Assembly: GCA_027924585.1 (NCBI GenBank)
Contig: BSBM01001719.1
Location: 12,357,001-12,421,000, forward strand
From: Larix kaempferi
Taxonomy: Eukaryota; Streptophyta; Pinopsida; Pinales; Pinaceae
Length of the DNA stretch: 64,000 nucleotides
Direction of reading: 5' to 3'
The translations under genes and the position numbers were made by a program. Shown here piece by piece: positions 11,463 through 21,760 of the stretch (positions are counted from its first letter, which is position 1; each line of letters begins with the position of its first letter). A model generated the notes under the pieces. The model searched no databases. It was not told the DNA's origin and saw only the letters and a list, made by a program, of their open reading frames with translations.

Positions 11463-13091
11463 TGTCACATCCCCTTCCATCATTCCAAACCACAGAGGGA
11501 ACATGACTAACATACCAGGCTTATTGGCAATCTCAACCCCTTACATTACTAAGAAATTCATGGATAAATAAAAACTTCTGTGTGCAGGTTCATACTCAAT
11601 ATAAACATAGCGGAATTAAATCATATTTGCACACACACAATTATAATGCATCAACATATCTATCACAAGTGGATGATGATTCAATATGTAGAGAATCAAT
11701 CCACTCCTCATGCTATGCACATAATTCATATCAATTCCATTAACATGAATAATTATCATTTAGAATTAACACATTGCAAAACAAAGAATACATATAATTT
11801 AAACACAGAGAACACTTATCTTTGAGCTGAAGCTGTCCAAACAACTGGCTATGTGAAAGCAACGTTCCACCCAACCATAGATCTTTGTCCAGCCTATATT
11901 CTTTCAGCTAAGAGATCACCCCCGAGCTGGGTTGTGTATCCACTAAGGAGGAACTAGATGGTCTCACTCATAGCCATGGTTTCACTCAACAGCTATGCTA
12001 AGCCAACACATAGTTGGTTTTATCAAGCATACAAAAGACCAAATGAAGAGGATGCTAAGCTAGTGAGCTCAACCATAGAGATACAAGCATCTCAAATGAA
12101 CTCAACAATCATGGCACCCACAATACCTACCACACCCAACACAAGGAAGGTCCCCTTTTCTGCTGCACAGTCCCCCAAGTGTCCCTTTCCTCCAGTGCTC
12201 TTTAGGGTGGGAATAGAAAGGTCCAACTGCTAATTCCTTGAGATTCTAGCCTTCATTGGGTTTATCAAGCAAACCCAACCTCTGATTAGTCATTCACACT
12301 TGGATTTCTCACAATTCTGTCATCCAATAACTCAATCCCGTCACTGGACTTATGGGCTATAAAATCTGGGTTTTCCAATGGATTTCGGGGTATCTAATAC
12401 TCTCAATTTCGCTCCAAGGTTCATATCTATGGATCCCCCATTGGATTTTACCGGCAATACCAAATTCTGGGCATTTATGGCTCTTCAAAACGTGGGTTCT
12501 TGCAATGTTGCGATTTCTGGTTTTTCTCACTGCTGAGAATTCGTAATGCATGAAAATTGATGCTGAGATGTTCAACAATGGAATGGGGATGAGGAAGGAT
12601 ACATTCCCATGAGGTAGAGTGATTTGTGGTATAAGAAAATAGAGCACATACTCTGTCATACTAATTTATGGGCTGCCCATGCTCCATTGAAGCCATGGAC
12701 TGAATTCTTCAACAACTTCCTTACAACAGAATTAAATGTTAGCAAGGTAAGTCAAATGGGTTCACAAGATGAAATTTGAAAGCATATGGTTCATCCCCAC
12801 AACCCCCTCACCACTCCCTAGTGGAATACACATGGCCCCTTCTCATTCGTTGCTTCCATAGCCAGTTTTAGTATTTTATTGAAATATTTAATATTTACAT
12901 CCATTTACAATATTCCATGGCTTAATAGCACATGGGTAGCAAAATATCAAATACTTTCATTTCTAAATAAATCCGAGCGTACACTAGCAGGGCCTTGGCC
13001 TTGAGCTCTGCACTAGGAAACATACACCGCATGTATACAATATTTACATTAAAAGCCAATATTTCATAAGGGTCAAAATTGGGGTATTACA
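11463..13091 (-). repeat. 3' LTR of element A
   Basis: 1629 bp, matching 42736-44364 along its full length. On the minus strand it begins TGTAATACCCC and ends GGGATGTGACA. The first bases of both A and B LTRs are similar (TGTAAT followed by CCCCA and TTTTGACCC). A block including 11859-11876 is shared with the LTR of element B, so the two families are related. Open frames inside (for example 11580-11825) are chance. Confidence 0.97.
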
Positions 13092-13105
13092 TTCCCCTCT
13101 CCCTT
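13092..13105 (-). other. Polypurine tract of element A
   Basis: On the minus strand AAGGGAGAGGGGAA lies directly next to the 3' LTR. It is the expected site for plus-strand priming. Confidence 0.85.
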
Positions 13106-13106
13106 A

Positions 13107-15125
13107 GAACAACATCGTCCTCAATGTCCTCAAAACTGAACAAAAATGGGAATGCCTCTCTCATGGAATCCTCCAGCTCCCATGTAGCCTCATCGGGACT
13201 AAGGTGCTCCCATTAGACCTTTACCTGTCCGATGGCTCTGTTCCAGAGCAAAGTGACCTTCTTGTCGAGAATGCGCATAGGCTCTATTTGGAACTCTCCC
13301 CCGGGTTCCACCTGTATCACATTCCAATCAATCATATGATTATGATCATGTACATACTTCTTAAGCAAAGATACATGGAAAACATTATGAGCTCTTATGT
13401 TAGCAGGCAATGCAACTCTATATGCAACTGGCCCTATCCTATCTAGGACTTCAAATGGCTCACAATATCTTGGTGACAAATTGACACAACTCCCCAACTT
13501 GAGAGAACTCTTCCTTGGTTTCACTCTCAAATAAACATGATCCCCAATATGAAATTCCTTATGCACTCTTTTCAAATATGCATAACTCTTTTTCCTGTCC
13601 TGAGCTGCCTTTAAATTCTGCCTGATCTTAGCAACTTCCTGTTCCATTTCCTTGATCATCTCTGGTCCAAGTACTACTCTGTTCACCGGGATGTCCCAAT
13701 TCACTGGAGTCCTGCATCCCTTGCCATACAGTACCTCAAATGGACTCATTCCCAATGATGCATGATGTCCATTATTGTATGCAAATTCTACCAAGTGTAA
13801 GTAATATTCCCACTTGGATGGTTTATCCATCACATACATTCTCAGCATGTCTTCAAGAACCTGATTCACCCTCTCAGTTTGGCCATCTGTTTGAGGATGA
13901 TATGCTGTACTGAAATTCAATCTAGTTCCCAATTCTTGAAATAATCCTTTCCAGAAATTGGAAGTGGACTTTGTATCACGATCAGAAATTATTGCCTTGG
14001 GCAATCCATGCAACCTGAATATCTCTCTAATGAAAATATTTGCAATTTCATTAGACTTGTGAGTGGACTTGACTGGAATAAAATGAGCTACCTTTGATAG
14101 CTTGTCCACCACAACCATGATTGAATCATGCTTCTTCACTGTCATGGGAAAACCTGTTATCAAATCCATAGAGATCACTTCCCACTTCCACTCCGGAATG
14201 GGTAAGGGCTGCAACAATCCTGCTGGATGTTGGTGCTTTGCCTTGACTTGTTGGAACTTCTGACATCTAGCAATGTACTCAGCTATGTCCTTCTTCATAC
14301 CATGCCAAAAGTATTGCTTCCTTGCTACTTTTATAGTCTTTTGATATCCTGGGTGTTCAGAATATGGCATTTGATGTATTTCATCCATCACTAGCTTCTT
14401 CAAATTTGCAATATTTGGAATGTACAGTCTATCTTTGTAAATGAGGATATCGTCTTCACCAAGCTGATATCCCGCATACTTTTCATCCACATTACCTTGC
14501 TGCAACTTCTCTTTAATTTGAAGGCAAGTTTCATCACTGTTTTGGGCTTCAAGAACTCTTGTCCTCAAATTTGATTTACACACACTTAATGCTGCAACAT
14601 GAAATTTTCTGCTAAGAGCATCTGCAACCTTATTCTCTTTCCCTTTTACATGCTTAATTTCAAAATAAAATTCACATAGAAACTCCATCCATCTAGCTTG
14701 CCTAGCATTCAAGTTTGGCTGGTCAAACAAATACTTCAAGCTCATGTGGTATGTTCTAAGTTCGAATCTTCTTCCTAACAAATAATGTCTCCACATCTTG
14801 AGAGCATGTACTATGGATGCTAATTCTACATCATGTGTGGCATAATTCTTTTCATGCTCTTTTAATTTCTTTGACTCATAGCAAATCACAACTCCTTCTT
14901 GCATGAGCACTCCACCTAGCCCTTCAATGCAAGCATCTGTGCACACTACAAAATCCTTCTTTGGATCTGCTATCTTCAAAACAAGAGTGCTGGTAAGTAA
15001 CTCCTTTAATTGTTGAAAACTTTTCTCACATTTTTCAGACCATACAAACTTGATATTATTCCTTTGCAATGAAGTGATTGGATGAGCTATCTTGGAGAAG
15101 CCTTCAATAAACCTTTTATAGTAAC
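13107..15125 (-). pseudogene. Element A pol, downstream part: RNase H, integrase, chromodomain
   Basis: The minus frame is open for over 630 codons from the element C junction at 15125 to a TAA at 13210-13212. RNase H motifs are [35 protein letters not shown] and VADALSRK. The integrase has the HHCC region (GYQKTIKVARKQYFWHGM, CQKF; the CxxC pair is degraded to CxxF) and catalytic D, D, E in SMDLITGF, ISDRDTK and TDGQTERVNQ. A GPF-type motif (PRYCEPFEVLDRIGPVAYRV) follows. The chromodomain then begins (RILDKKVTLLWNRAIGQVKV), is interrupted by the TAA, and continues in frame (WEHLSPDEATWELEDSM) to a stop inside the LTR. The upstream part of the same frame lies at 28732, beyond element C. It is nearly intact but truncated by the nonsense codon. 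Confidence 0.92.
15121..15125. other. Target site duplication of element C, left copy (GTAAC)
   Basis: GTAAC precedes the LTR and is repeated at 28727-28731. It lies within a Ser-Tyr codon pair of element A pol. Confidence 0.95.
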
Positions 15126-16536
15126 TGTCAAGCACTCTAATTGCAGATATTTAAATATCAACACACAGAGCGTATGAAATTTATTGTCAACCCGAGAAAG
15201 TATTTTTATTTCAAAGGACAAGTGCATAATATATGCTTAAACACAAAACCATTAGAAGTGAATATTTTATCTTCTATCATCCATGTCCACCCCAAGAATC
15301 TATGCAATCCCAATTTCCTTCTAACTGCTATACTACCATTCTTTTCTATTATGCATCAAGCAGAAGTAAGATCAGATCTAATCAACAATTGCAGGAAGGA
15401 AGTCTCAATTGCATTCTAAAATAATCAACTGTCTAATTTAATCAGCTGGGAATCATAAAGCATGACCTGAACATTACTCTAGAATTTGATAAAAGAGATT
15501 AAAGCAACTGTTCTAAGAAACTGGATTGCAAAATATAAATCAATCAACACATAACAGGAAAGCTAATTTGTAAGAGCTCCTGGGATTACGTCTCAGCTGT
15601 AGGATGAACACAACAGTGTGAACAGAAATTGAAATATGTAAAACAAACCTGACTCAGTCGACTGTTATTCGATACCATTCACCAATCTCACAAAAATATA
15701 ATCAATTACTGAGAAATCCACACAATGAGTATTGCTGCTGCGTATAGAAGAAAGAACAAAGCATCACACAACAAGAAAGATGAAATCCTAAATTAACGCA
15801 GCAATCTCTGTGGAAGACGGGCCCAGTCTTCACACAGAGACGCTGGTTGAACAACACTCTTCTTTAACTCAGAAGTAACTCCTTATATTAACAGAAGAAT
15901 GAGTACACAGTTTTGGCTTGGCTGCTAATACAAGGTAAATTAATTGTTTGCTGTCCAACCCCTCAGTCGAGGCAATTCCCCATATTTATACATACAATTT
16001 GCAACATCTAAACCTATAATTGGGCAGCCATGAAGATCTCTGATCTTCAGGCGCCCTAAATAATCTAGCTGTTACAATGCGTGGCAGAACTAAAATATCC
16101 AAATATGAGAGAAGTATTAATTGTCCCAAGAGTGACGGTCCTTCCAGCTCACAGCTGGATTTGAGCAGCGACATACTTAAGATAGTTCTTCTGTTACAGC
16201 TGCCCTGCCACGACTGTGCCTTGATTGACGATTTAAGCCCCAAGGAACCTTCCACAAGCGATGAACGTTCCTTCATGACTTGTTCAGCTCCGATCTTCCT
16301 GCAGTCTATTGTCTTACTACCTTCATAAATCGCATCATGTTAGCACAGATTAAGAGATGCACAGCTTTAATCATCACAATCATAAGTATTAACACAATAA
16401 AACAATAATCGGCCATACCTTGGTAATTTGGGGAATAGATAAGGACAATAAGTTGAATTGCCAAGGTAATTGGTGTAAGACAAGGGAAGGGACGATGATA
16501 AATGATGGTCAAAAAGGGCCAATTCTGGGCTCAACA
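15126..16536 (-). repeat. 3' LTR of element C
   Basis: 1411 bp, partner of 27316-28726. On the minus strand it starts TGTTGAGCCC and ends GCTTGACA. The differences I saw from the other copy are all single bases. A TATA-like word corresponding to the one in the 5' LTR is at 15983-15990. Confidence 0.97.
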
Positions 16537-16549
16537 TCTCCCCCCAACT
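16537..16549 (-). other. Polypurine tract of element C
   Basis: The minus strand reads AGTTGGGGGGAGA directly before the 3' LTR. Confidence 0.85.
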
Positions 16550-16806
16550 ATCCTGTTGCATGTCCTCATGCAACAACCTGCATCTGAATATTGCACTGAA
16601 CTTTGTCCAGGAGAGAGGAAAGAATGTAGATAAATCAGGCATCCCCTCTATCTTTTTTTGAAAAGCTTCTGTGAGCAACCCGGCATCTTCCAACTTCACT
16701 GTTCCCCTTCCACTGCTGCTTGCTGATATCTGAGAATACACTTGATGTGGTGGGGACCTTTCTGCAGTTCTCTTATGCTATGCCTGGGGAAGTTGACAGG
16801 ACACAC

Positions 16807-18705
16807 TCAATCTGAATCCAACTCAATGACACCTGTAGGAGGTGGAAGCACTGGTTCTTGTGGGACAGTGTCTTCCAGCGCATCTAATGTTAACAGGAGA
16901 GTTGCTGGTTCTTGTGTAACAACAACATCCTTTAACCCATCCTCAGCAGCTACCTTCATTGCTTTTGGAGACACTGGTTCTTGTGTAACAGTGTCTTGTT
17001 TGTCATTCTGCTGCTGAGACTGAATATCCTTTTCAATTTGCAGCTCCTCCTCCAGGATTTCAGTGTCACCTGAGCATGGTGTCTGTACCTGTTCATTGTC
17101 ACTCCACTGTGTGTCAGGGATGATATCCACTCCCAGGTTATCTCCCGGCTGCAATTCAGGAGTTTTTGTCGCAGCCTCCAAAGATGTTGGTTCTTGTGTA
17201 ACAACATCCTGGCTAACCTCTTCATCCTTCCTTTGCTGCAGCTCCTCTTCTATGAGTTCTGTATCATGAGAGCTTTCTGGGGTCACCACCCAGAGTTCAT
17301 CGTTAAATGCCAGAATATCCTCTGTCCCAGCTTCTTCTCCTGTCTGCTCAGTTGGTTGGACGGTCAAATTTAGGGTTGCTGGTTCTTGTGTTACAGCATC
17401 CTGTTCCAACTTATCACTGTCCTGCCCTTCCATTTCTTCTTCTAAAATTATTGTGTCCTGGGAACGTTCTGGGGTTACAGCACAAAATTCTTCACTATCC
17501 TCCAGGGTATCCTTTGGCTCCATGATCTCTGTATCAAGGGAACATTCTGGAGTCTCACCATATTCTTTTATAAGCTCCAGAGCATCCTTCATTTCCCGTT
17601 CTTCTCCCATCTGTTCTATGATTTCTATGTTGTGGGAGCATTTTGGGATTGCCATACATTCCTCATAAATTTCCAGGGCATCCTTCATTTCCCGTTCTTC
17701 TCCCATCTGTTCTATGATTTCTATGTTGTGGGAGCATTTTGGGATTGCCATACATTCCTCATAAATTTCCAGGGCATCCTCCACTCCCTGTTCTTCTCCC
17801 ATCTGTTCTATGACTTTTGCATCATGGGAAGTGGCAGCTGTAGCCAGGATGTTTAAAGGTGCTGGTTCTTGTGTAACAGTACCTTCTTTCTCCACTGCTT
17901 TCCCTTCTGTGGCTACAGGCTGTTGTGCTGAATAGGTGCTAAGTAAAATTTTATGGCCTGCTTCCTCAAAGATCTCCCCACAGGTGGGGCATAGTATTCG
18001 CTCATCCTTTTCTCCAGCTCCAGCAGAAGCTGATTCCTCCACTTGGTCTGCAACCTCTATTAATGTATACATCTTTCTTCCACCCTGCTTTCTGCAGATT
18101 TCCTTCCATGTTTCCAGCTCCTTTCTAAGTGCTTGAAGGTCCTCTTTCAGCATTGCATTCTCATACAAGAGTCCCTCAACTCCAGGCTCTTCCTCCACTG
18201 GCCTTTGTGGAGCATCCCTCGGTTTTGGTGTAAGGATTGGGGGTTCAACCTGTGTCTCTAAGGTTGCCCATTTTGTTCTAGCTGCCTCTGCTGCTGTGAT
18301 TGACCGAGTTCGTTTCCTTCTGACTGGTGCCACTAAATCAAACTCATTGGTGGCCCTCTTCCTTTTCTGTGGCGTTTTCTTTTGTGACTTTCCTTTTTGT
18401 AGTGTTTCTTCTCGTGGAGCTGGAACATAGGGAGGCAAAACTGAAGTTAAAGGAATATTTCCCTGCCCCCCATGCTGTTCTTCTTCAATCACAGCTCCTC
18501 CTCCTACCCACTCCGGTGAAGACTCGATTGTGACCAGCTCAATATCTTCTTCCATTGCTCTGGCTCCGTCATCTTCAGGTTCCATTGTCGCAGCTTTTGA
18601 TGCTGCTCCAATTTCACCTTGTGCTGTCGGAGCTGCCCTGTTATCTAGGTTTTCCGCGAGGGTTTCATCTACATTGTCGCCTGACAGCTCTGTTTGAGCT
18701 TCCCC
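16807..18705 (-). CDS. Accessory protein of element C, C-terminal part (basic, coiled coil, E-rich repeats)
   Basis: In frame with the N-terminal part; only the TGA at 18706 separates them. It is open for 40 codons to an ATG at 18585, then 592 residues. From that ATG: acidic start; basic nuclear-localisation-like segment at about 68-95 (KKTPQKRKR, RRKRTR); Leu-rich coiled coil at about 130-165 (LLYENAMLKEDLQALRKEL); a CPTCGEIFEEAGH motif near 200 that could be half a zinc finger; then Glu-rich repeats, including two exact 32-residue copies (EECMAIPKCSHNIEIIEQM) and at least six TQEP-type motifs. No enzyme motif or membrane segment is seen. It may start separately at 18585 or be the rest of a single ~967-residue protein. 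Nuclear role is inference. Confidence 0.75.
   Translation of the reverse strand, partial: GEAQTELSGDNVDETLAENLDNRAAPTAQGEIGAASKAATMEPEDDGARAMEEDIELVTIESSPEWVGGGAVIEEEQHGGQGNIPLTSVLPPYVPAPREETLQKGKSQKKTPQKRKRATNEFDLVAPVRRKRTRSITAAEAARTKWATLETQVEPPILTPKPRDAPQRPVEEEPGVEGLLYENAMLKEDLQALRKELETWKEICRKQGGRKMYTLIEVADQVEESASAGAGEKDERILCPTCGEIFEEAGHKILLSTYSAQQPVATEGKAVEKEGTVTQEPAPLNILATAATSHDAKVIEQMGEEQGVEDALEIYEECMAIPKCSHNIEIIEQMGEEREMKDALEIYEECMAIPKCSHNIEIIEQMGEEREMKDALELIKEYGETPECSLDTEIMEPKDTLEDSEEFCAVTPERSQDTIILEEEMEGQDSDKLEQDAVTQEPATLNLTVQPTEQTGEEAGTEDILAFNDELWVVTPESSHDTELIEEELQQRKDEEVSQDVVTQEPTSLEAATKTPELQPGDNLGVDIIPDTQWSDNEQVQTPCSGDTEILEEELQIEKDIQSQQQNDKQDTVTQEPVSPKAMKVAAEDGLKDVVVTQEPATLLLTLDALEDTVPQEPVLPPPTGVIELDSD
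17590..17780 (-). repeat. 96-bp tandem duplication in the accessory gene
   Basis: 17590-17685 and 17686-17780 are essentially identical. They encode two copies of a 32-residue E-rich unit, with a third, diverged copy next to them (to about 17850). The frame is kept. Confidence 0.92.
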
Positions 18706-19707
18706 TCACTCTCCTTCAAATGCAGTGTCATCCCCCACTGGTTCTGCTTGTGCTGGGGATTCATATACTTCAAATGGCTCTGCCTGTGCCCCTGTTTGTT
18801 CTTCCTCTGTGGTTTTATCCACCCCGGATGGTCCTGCCTGTGCCCCCTGTTGTTCTTCTTCCGTTTCATCCCTCCCGGATGGTCCTTCCTGTGCCCCCTG
18901 TTGTTCTTCTTTCGTTTCATCCCTCCCGGATGGTCCTGCCTGTGCCCCCTGTTGTTCTTCTTCCGTTTCATCCCTCCCCCCAACTTCACTGGAGGAACTC
19001 CGGTCCTCCTGTTGTGGCGGAACCGGTATTTGTTGTAATGGAATGACCCTCAAGGGAACAGGTTGCTGTGGTCGGGTAATGAATTGCTCCCATGTTATAT
19101 TATGTTGGGCCAGGGTTCTTATAATAATTAACTTAATAAGGCCATGGTGAGTAAGGGAGGATAATGGGTGTTTGGCAGATTGAACAAATGTTGCCATATG
19201 GCGCAAATCATGCAATAGATAAAATGGAATATTTAACAAAATGCCATGACGGAGATGAGAAAGCAAAGGAAGTTCAGAGTTGTACACAGTTTGGTATCTA
19301 CCTTCACAAGTTATGTATTTCTTGAGGAAGATAGCAACCTGGTCCCATGGCTGCGGCAGTGACTTCAATGCAATCCCTCGCCTGGATGCTTCAACTTGCT
19401 CCCCTGGAAGTAAAAATTCTTCCCGTGCAACCGTTGCAGGGACTCGACGGTTAAACCAAGGTTTTCCCACCAACGGGATAGCTGTAACCTCGGATATAAT
19501 GACCTCCGAAACATCTATACACAGCCCCCACACCGTGGAGTGTGTTTTAGTAAGATTCAATGCGAATTGCAGGGCTGCGTCCCGATCGAATCCATCCAGT
19601 CGTTCAAAGAACTCGACCCAGCCAGCGGCTTGAAAAATGGCCAGAACCTGCAAATTCCGTCTAAGTTCCCGGGTATTGAAAGGTTCATGGTGAACTGGAA
19701 TGCCCAT
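18706..19707 (-). CDS. Accessory protein of element C, N-terminal part (domain of unknown function)
   Basis: 333 residues from the ATG at 19705-19707, chosen because its context (ACCATGG) is good and it is the first ATG in a frame that opens at 19830. Residues 1-240 form a compact domain: LQVLAIFQAAGWVEFFERL, WGLCIDVSEVIISEVTAIPL, KPWFNRRVP, LKKYITCEGRYQTVY, GILLNIPFYLLHDLRHM and HHGLIKLIIIRTLAQHNI. The rest is acidic with 17-residue repeats (GRDETEEEQQGAQAGPS). The domain resembles the plant family called putative plant transposon protein, from memory. A related decayed copy lies at 7421-8497. No transmembrane segment is evident, so it does not look like the Athila env-like ORF. It ends at TGA 18706-18708, and the same frame continues open below. 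Function unknown. Confidence 0.8.
   Translation of the reverse strand: MGIPVHHEPFNTRELRRNLQVLAIFQAAGWVEFFERLDGFDRDAALQFALNLTKTHSTVWGLCIDVSEVIISEVTAIPLVGKPWFNRRVPATVAREEFLLPGEQVEASRRGIALKSLPQPWDQVAIFLKKYITCEGRYQTVYNSELPLLSHLRHGILLNIPFYLLHDLRHMATFVQSAKHPLSSLTHHGLIKLIIIRTLAQHNITWEQFITRPQQPVPLRVIPLQQIPVPPQQEDRSSSSEVGGRDETEEEQQGAQAGPSGRDETKEEQQGAQEGPSGRDETEEEQQGAQAGPSGVDKTTEEEQTGAQAEPFEVYESPAQAEPVGDDTAFEGE
18824..18976 (-). repeat. 51-bp tandem repeat, 3 copies, in the accessory gene
   Basis: Units start at 18824, 18875 and 18926 and differ by a few bases. They encode GRDETEEEQQGAQAGPS-type 17-residue repeats. The unit is a multiple of three. Confidence 0.92.
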
Positions 19708-20559
19708 GGTCCTGGCTGCAAGATGAAACTGCTGTTCGACAGAGTACAGGATCCCAGAATGGAAGTTGCAGCACAGAGAACGCACGAATCGTTGAGCGGA
19801 GACGTTGAGCGAATGAACTAATTCGGAAAGTTAAGCGCAGAGAAGAGTTTAAAATTTTCATGCCGAATTGGGGAAGGTGGCAGTTAATATTATTACGTCG
19901 TACGAGGGAAAGGTTTAATCAGATATAAATGGTGGTGCGAGTGAAGGTACGGCCAATCTCGTTTAAATGATATCAATACTTAATCACGTGATAAATGAAA
20001 GCCATACCTCATAAAACTGTACGTCGGAAGGCTGCGGAAACTGGTGGAGCATGGAATTGGTGACATCACGGAGCCGAACGCGTGCACAGTAAGACGTGGG
20101 ATCATGATGACTCGGATAAGGCACTGATTTCCTTCGCCAGTAAAACACAAGGCGTCGCATCCTCCGGGTTAAAATGATGAGTTCGCCGGCAGGACTGGGA
20201 TGAATCAGCATCATAATTAGCAGGTTGAACAATCCTTCTGTTAACACGGGAGTTACCACTGCAAGTTGCCAAAGAAATGATCACATGGCCGATGAAAAAG
20301 CTTGTTGCAGCTGGCAGGAAAGAAGTTACAGCCACCGGAAAAGAATTCGCGGCAGCCGGAAAAAGATTCACGATATCATGGAAAATTATGGCTGTCACGG
20401 GAAAATTTTACGGCGGTGGGAAAAAAACTTACAGCTGGCGGGAAAAGATTTTACGGCTATGGGAAATATGTCGCAGCCACTGGAAAGAAATGGCAGCTAT
20501 GTGGAAATGATGTGGAAGTGACTTGGTCAATGAGGTGGCAGCCGCCGAGAAATAAGGTG

Positions 20560-21085
20560 GCAGCCGGGAAATGATGTGGCGGCTGCGGGAAAAAGATGTT
20601 GCAGCCGCCGAAGTTACAGCCGCCGAAATTGCAGCTGCCGGAATTGCAGCTGCCGGAGTTGCAGCTGTCGGAAAAGATTTGACGGCGGGCGGAAAAAAAA
20701 AACATTACGGCTACCGGGAAGTGAAATGGCCGTGACTGGTAAATGGAGTGGCAGCTGCGGAAAATGAGATGGCAGCCGTGGGAGATGAGGTGGCCATAGC
20801 TGGTGAATGAGGTGGCAACCGCGGGGACGATGAGGTGGCAGCCGCGGAAACTGGAGTTGCAGCCGCCGATGTTGCAGCCGCTGATGTTGCAGCCGCAAAT
20901 GTCGCAGCCGCCGATGTTGCAGCCGCAAATGTTGCAGCCACCGATGTTGCAGCCGCAAAAGATTGACGGCTGACGGAAAGGGCATTATGGCTACCGGGAA
21001 ATGGAGAATATGGTTGCCGAAAAAAAGGATATACGGCTGCCGGAAAATATGTTGCAGCTGCCGGAAAATATGTTGCAGCTGCCGA
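20560..21085 (-). repeat. GC-rich degenerate array (GCAGCCGCCGATGTT words)
   Basis: On the plus strand short units of the kind GTTGCAGCCGCCGAT, GTTGCAGCCGCAAAT and GCAGCTGCCGGAA repeat with period about 15 and 30 bases, most regularly at 20860-20965. Further AGCCGC/GCCGGGAAA words extend from about 20330. All frames stay open over long stretches, which explains several spurious ORFs. The array ends at the 23-base T run. Confidence 0.8.
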
Positions 21086-21086
21086 A

Positions 21087-21109
21087 TTTTTTTTTTTTTT
21101 TTTTTTTTT
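21087..21109 (-). repeat. 23-base poly-A (minus strand) bordering the array
   Basis: Plus-strand T run of 23. On the element's coding strand it is poly-A just before the GC-rich array. Element B has a 23-base A run at 33951-33973 directly after its own array. Confidence 0.95.
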
Positions 21110-21293
21110 AACACAAGGACAGCACAGAGAGATTTTCATTATGGGCCCCAAACTGATCGTTCTCCTGGCGCTTCCCTGAAATTTTTTTTTAAAAGACAAC
21201 AGCAAGCAAAGAGATCAAATGCAAAGAGAAAGAAAACGACAACTATACGCTACAGCAAGAAATTATTTATGTACAGCAAATATAATTTTCATT

Positions 21294-21760
21294 TTAAGAT
21301 TTGGCAAAGGTAGAAAAATGTTCCTGCTCTGGTGCCAATTGGTAGTTTGGATCAGCAGCAATCTGTGAAATGAATGCATCTTTCGAAATGGGCTTCCGAT
21401 ACAATCGCAGTCTGTGGCCATTAGCAAGTAATGGTATACGGTTTTCATCAATGGTGACCAGGCGAACAGTGCCGTTGTCAAATACCCTGTCAACCAAATA
21501 TGGACCCAGCCATCTTGTGCGTAATTTCCCTTTGAAATCTTTCTTGAATCTGGAGTCGTATAATAGTGCCCAGTCTCCTTCATGGAAGATTTTTTTTTGA
21601 TGAATCGGTCATGCCAATTAGATCTCTGTTGCTGAAGCAGCACAGTCTGGTCTACCGCAGCTAACCGTTTCTCATCCAATTCATTCAATTGATTCAATCT
21701 TCTTTTCTGGGCTTCTGTTACATCCAGGTTCATTTCAATGGCTGTTTTCAGGGTCTTGAT
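21294..21760 (-). pseudogene. Integrase C-terminal region of element C (past the stop, frameshifted)
   Basis: After the TAG at 21761 the same frame continues for about 55 codons (EMNLDVTEAQKRRLNQLNEL), typical of the integrase C-terminal helix in this lineage. At a run of nine T (21590-21598, so A on the coding strand) the frame shifts. The other frame carries the expected GDWALLYD-like start and a GPYLVDRVFDNGTVRL motif, ending at 21294. The homopolymer is the obvious site of the indel. With the upstream nonsense codon this removes the last ~155 residues of integrase from a simple translation. Confidence 0.85.

Larger units (their letters stand above)
19708..21293 (-). other. Spacer of element C between pol and the accessory gene
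   Basis: About 1.6 kb. It holds a GC-rich array (20560-21085), a 23-base poly-T on the plus strand (21087-21109) and a minus-strand open stretch of 91 codons (19984-20259). That stretch is in the same frame as the accessory gene but is separated from it by stops (19984-19986 and 19831-19833). A GAG/GTATGG splice-donor-like site lies at 20010-20005, but I found no acceptor in matching phase, so an upstream exon is not supported. Confidence 0.55.

Noticed and set aside
15986-16328. Open frames inside the element C LTRs (also 28176-28518)
   Set aside because: Present in both LTRs because the LTRs are identical. No domain, and placed in U3/R.
18555-19150. Plus-strand open frames of 106-163 codons opposite the accessory gene
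   Set aside because: They are antisense shadows of the 51-bp repeats. The peptides are Cys/Ser/Pro-rich without a domain.
16807-19707. Envelope-like gene in element C
   Set aside because: Its position suits an env-like ORF, but no signal peptide, hydrophobic segment or cleavage site is visible. The protein is acidic with a basic, coiled-coil middle.
19984-20259. Possible upstream exon of the element C accessory gene, with a GAG/GTATGG donor
   Set aside because: It is in the same frame, but no acceptor with matching phase was found before 19817. The ATG at 19707 is a simpler start.
20102-21313. Several overlapping open frames of 80-166 codons in 20100-21310
   Set aside because: They come from the GC-rich array of element C. 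The peptides are low-complexity and frame-independent.
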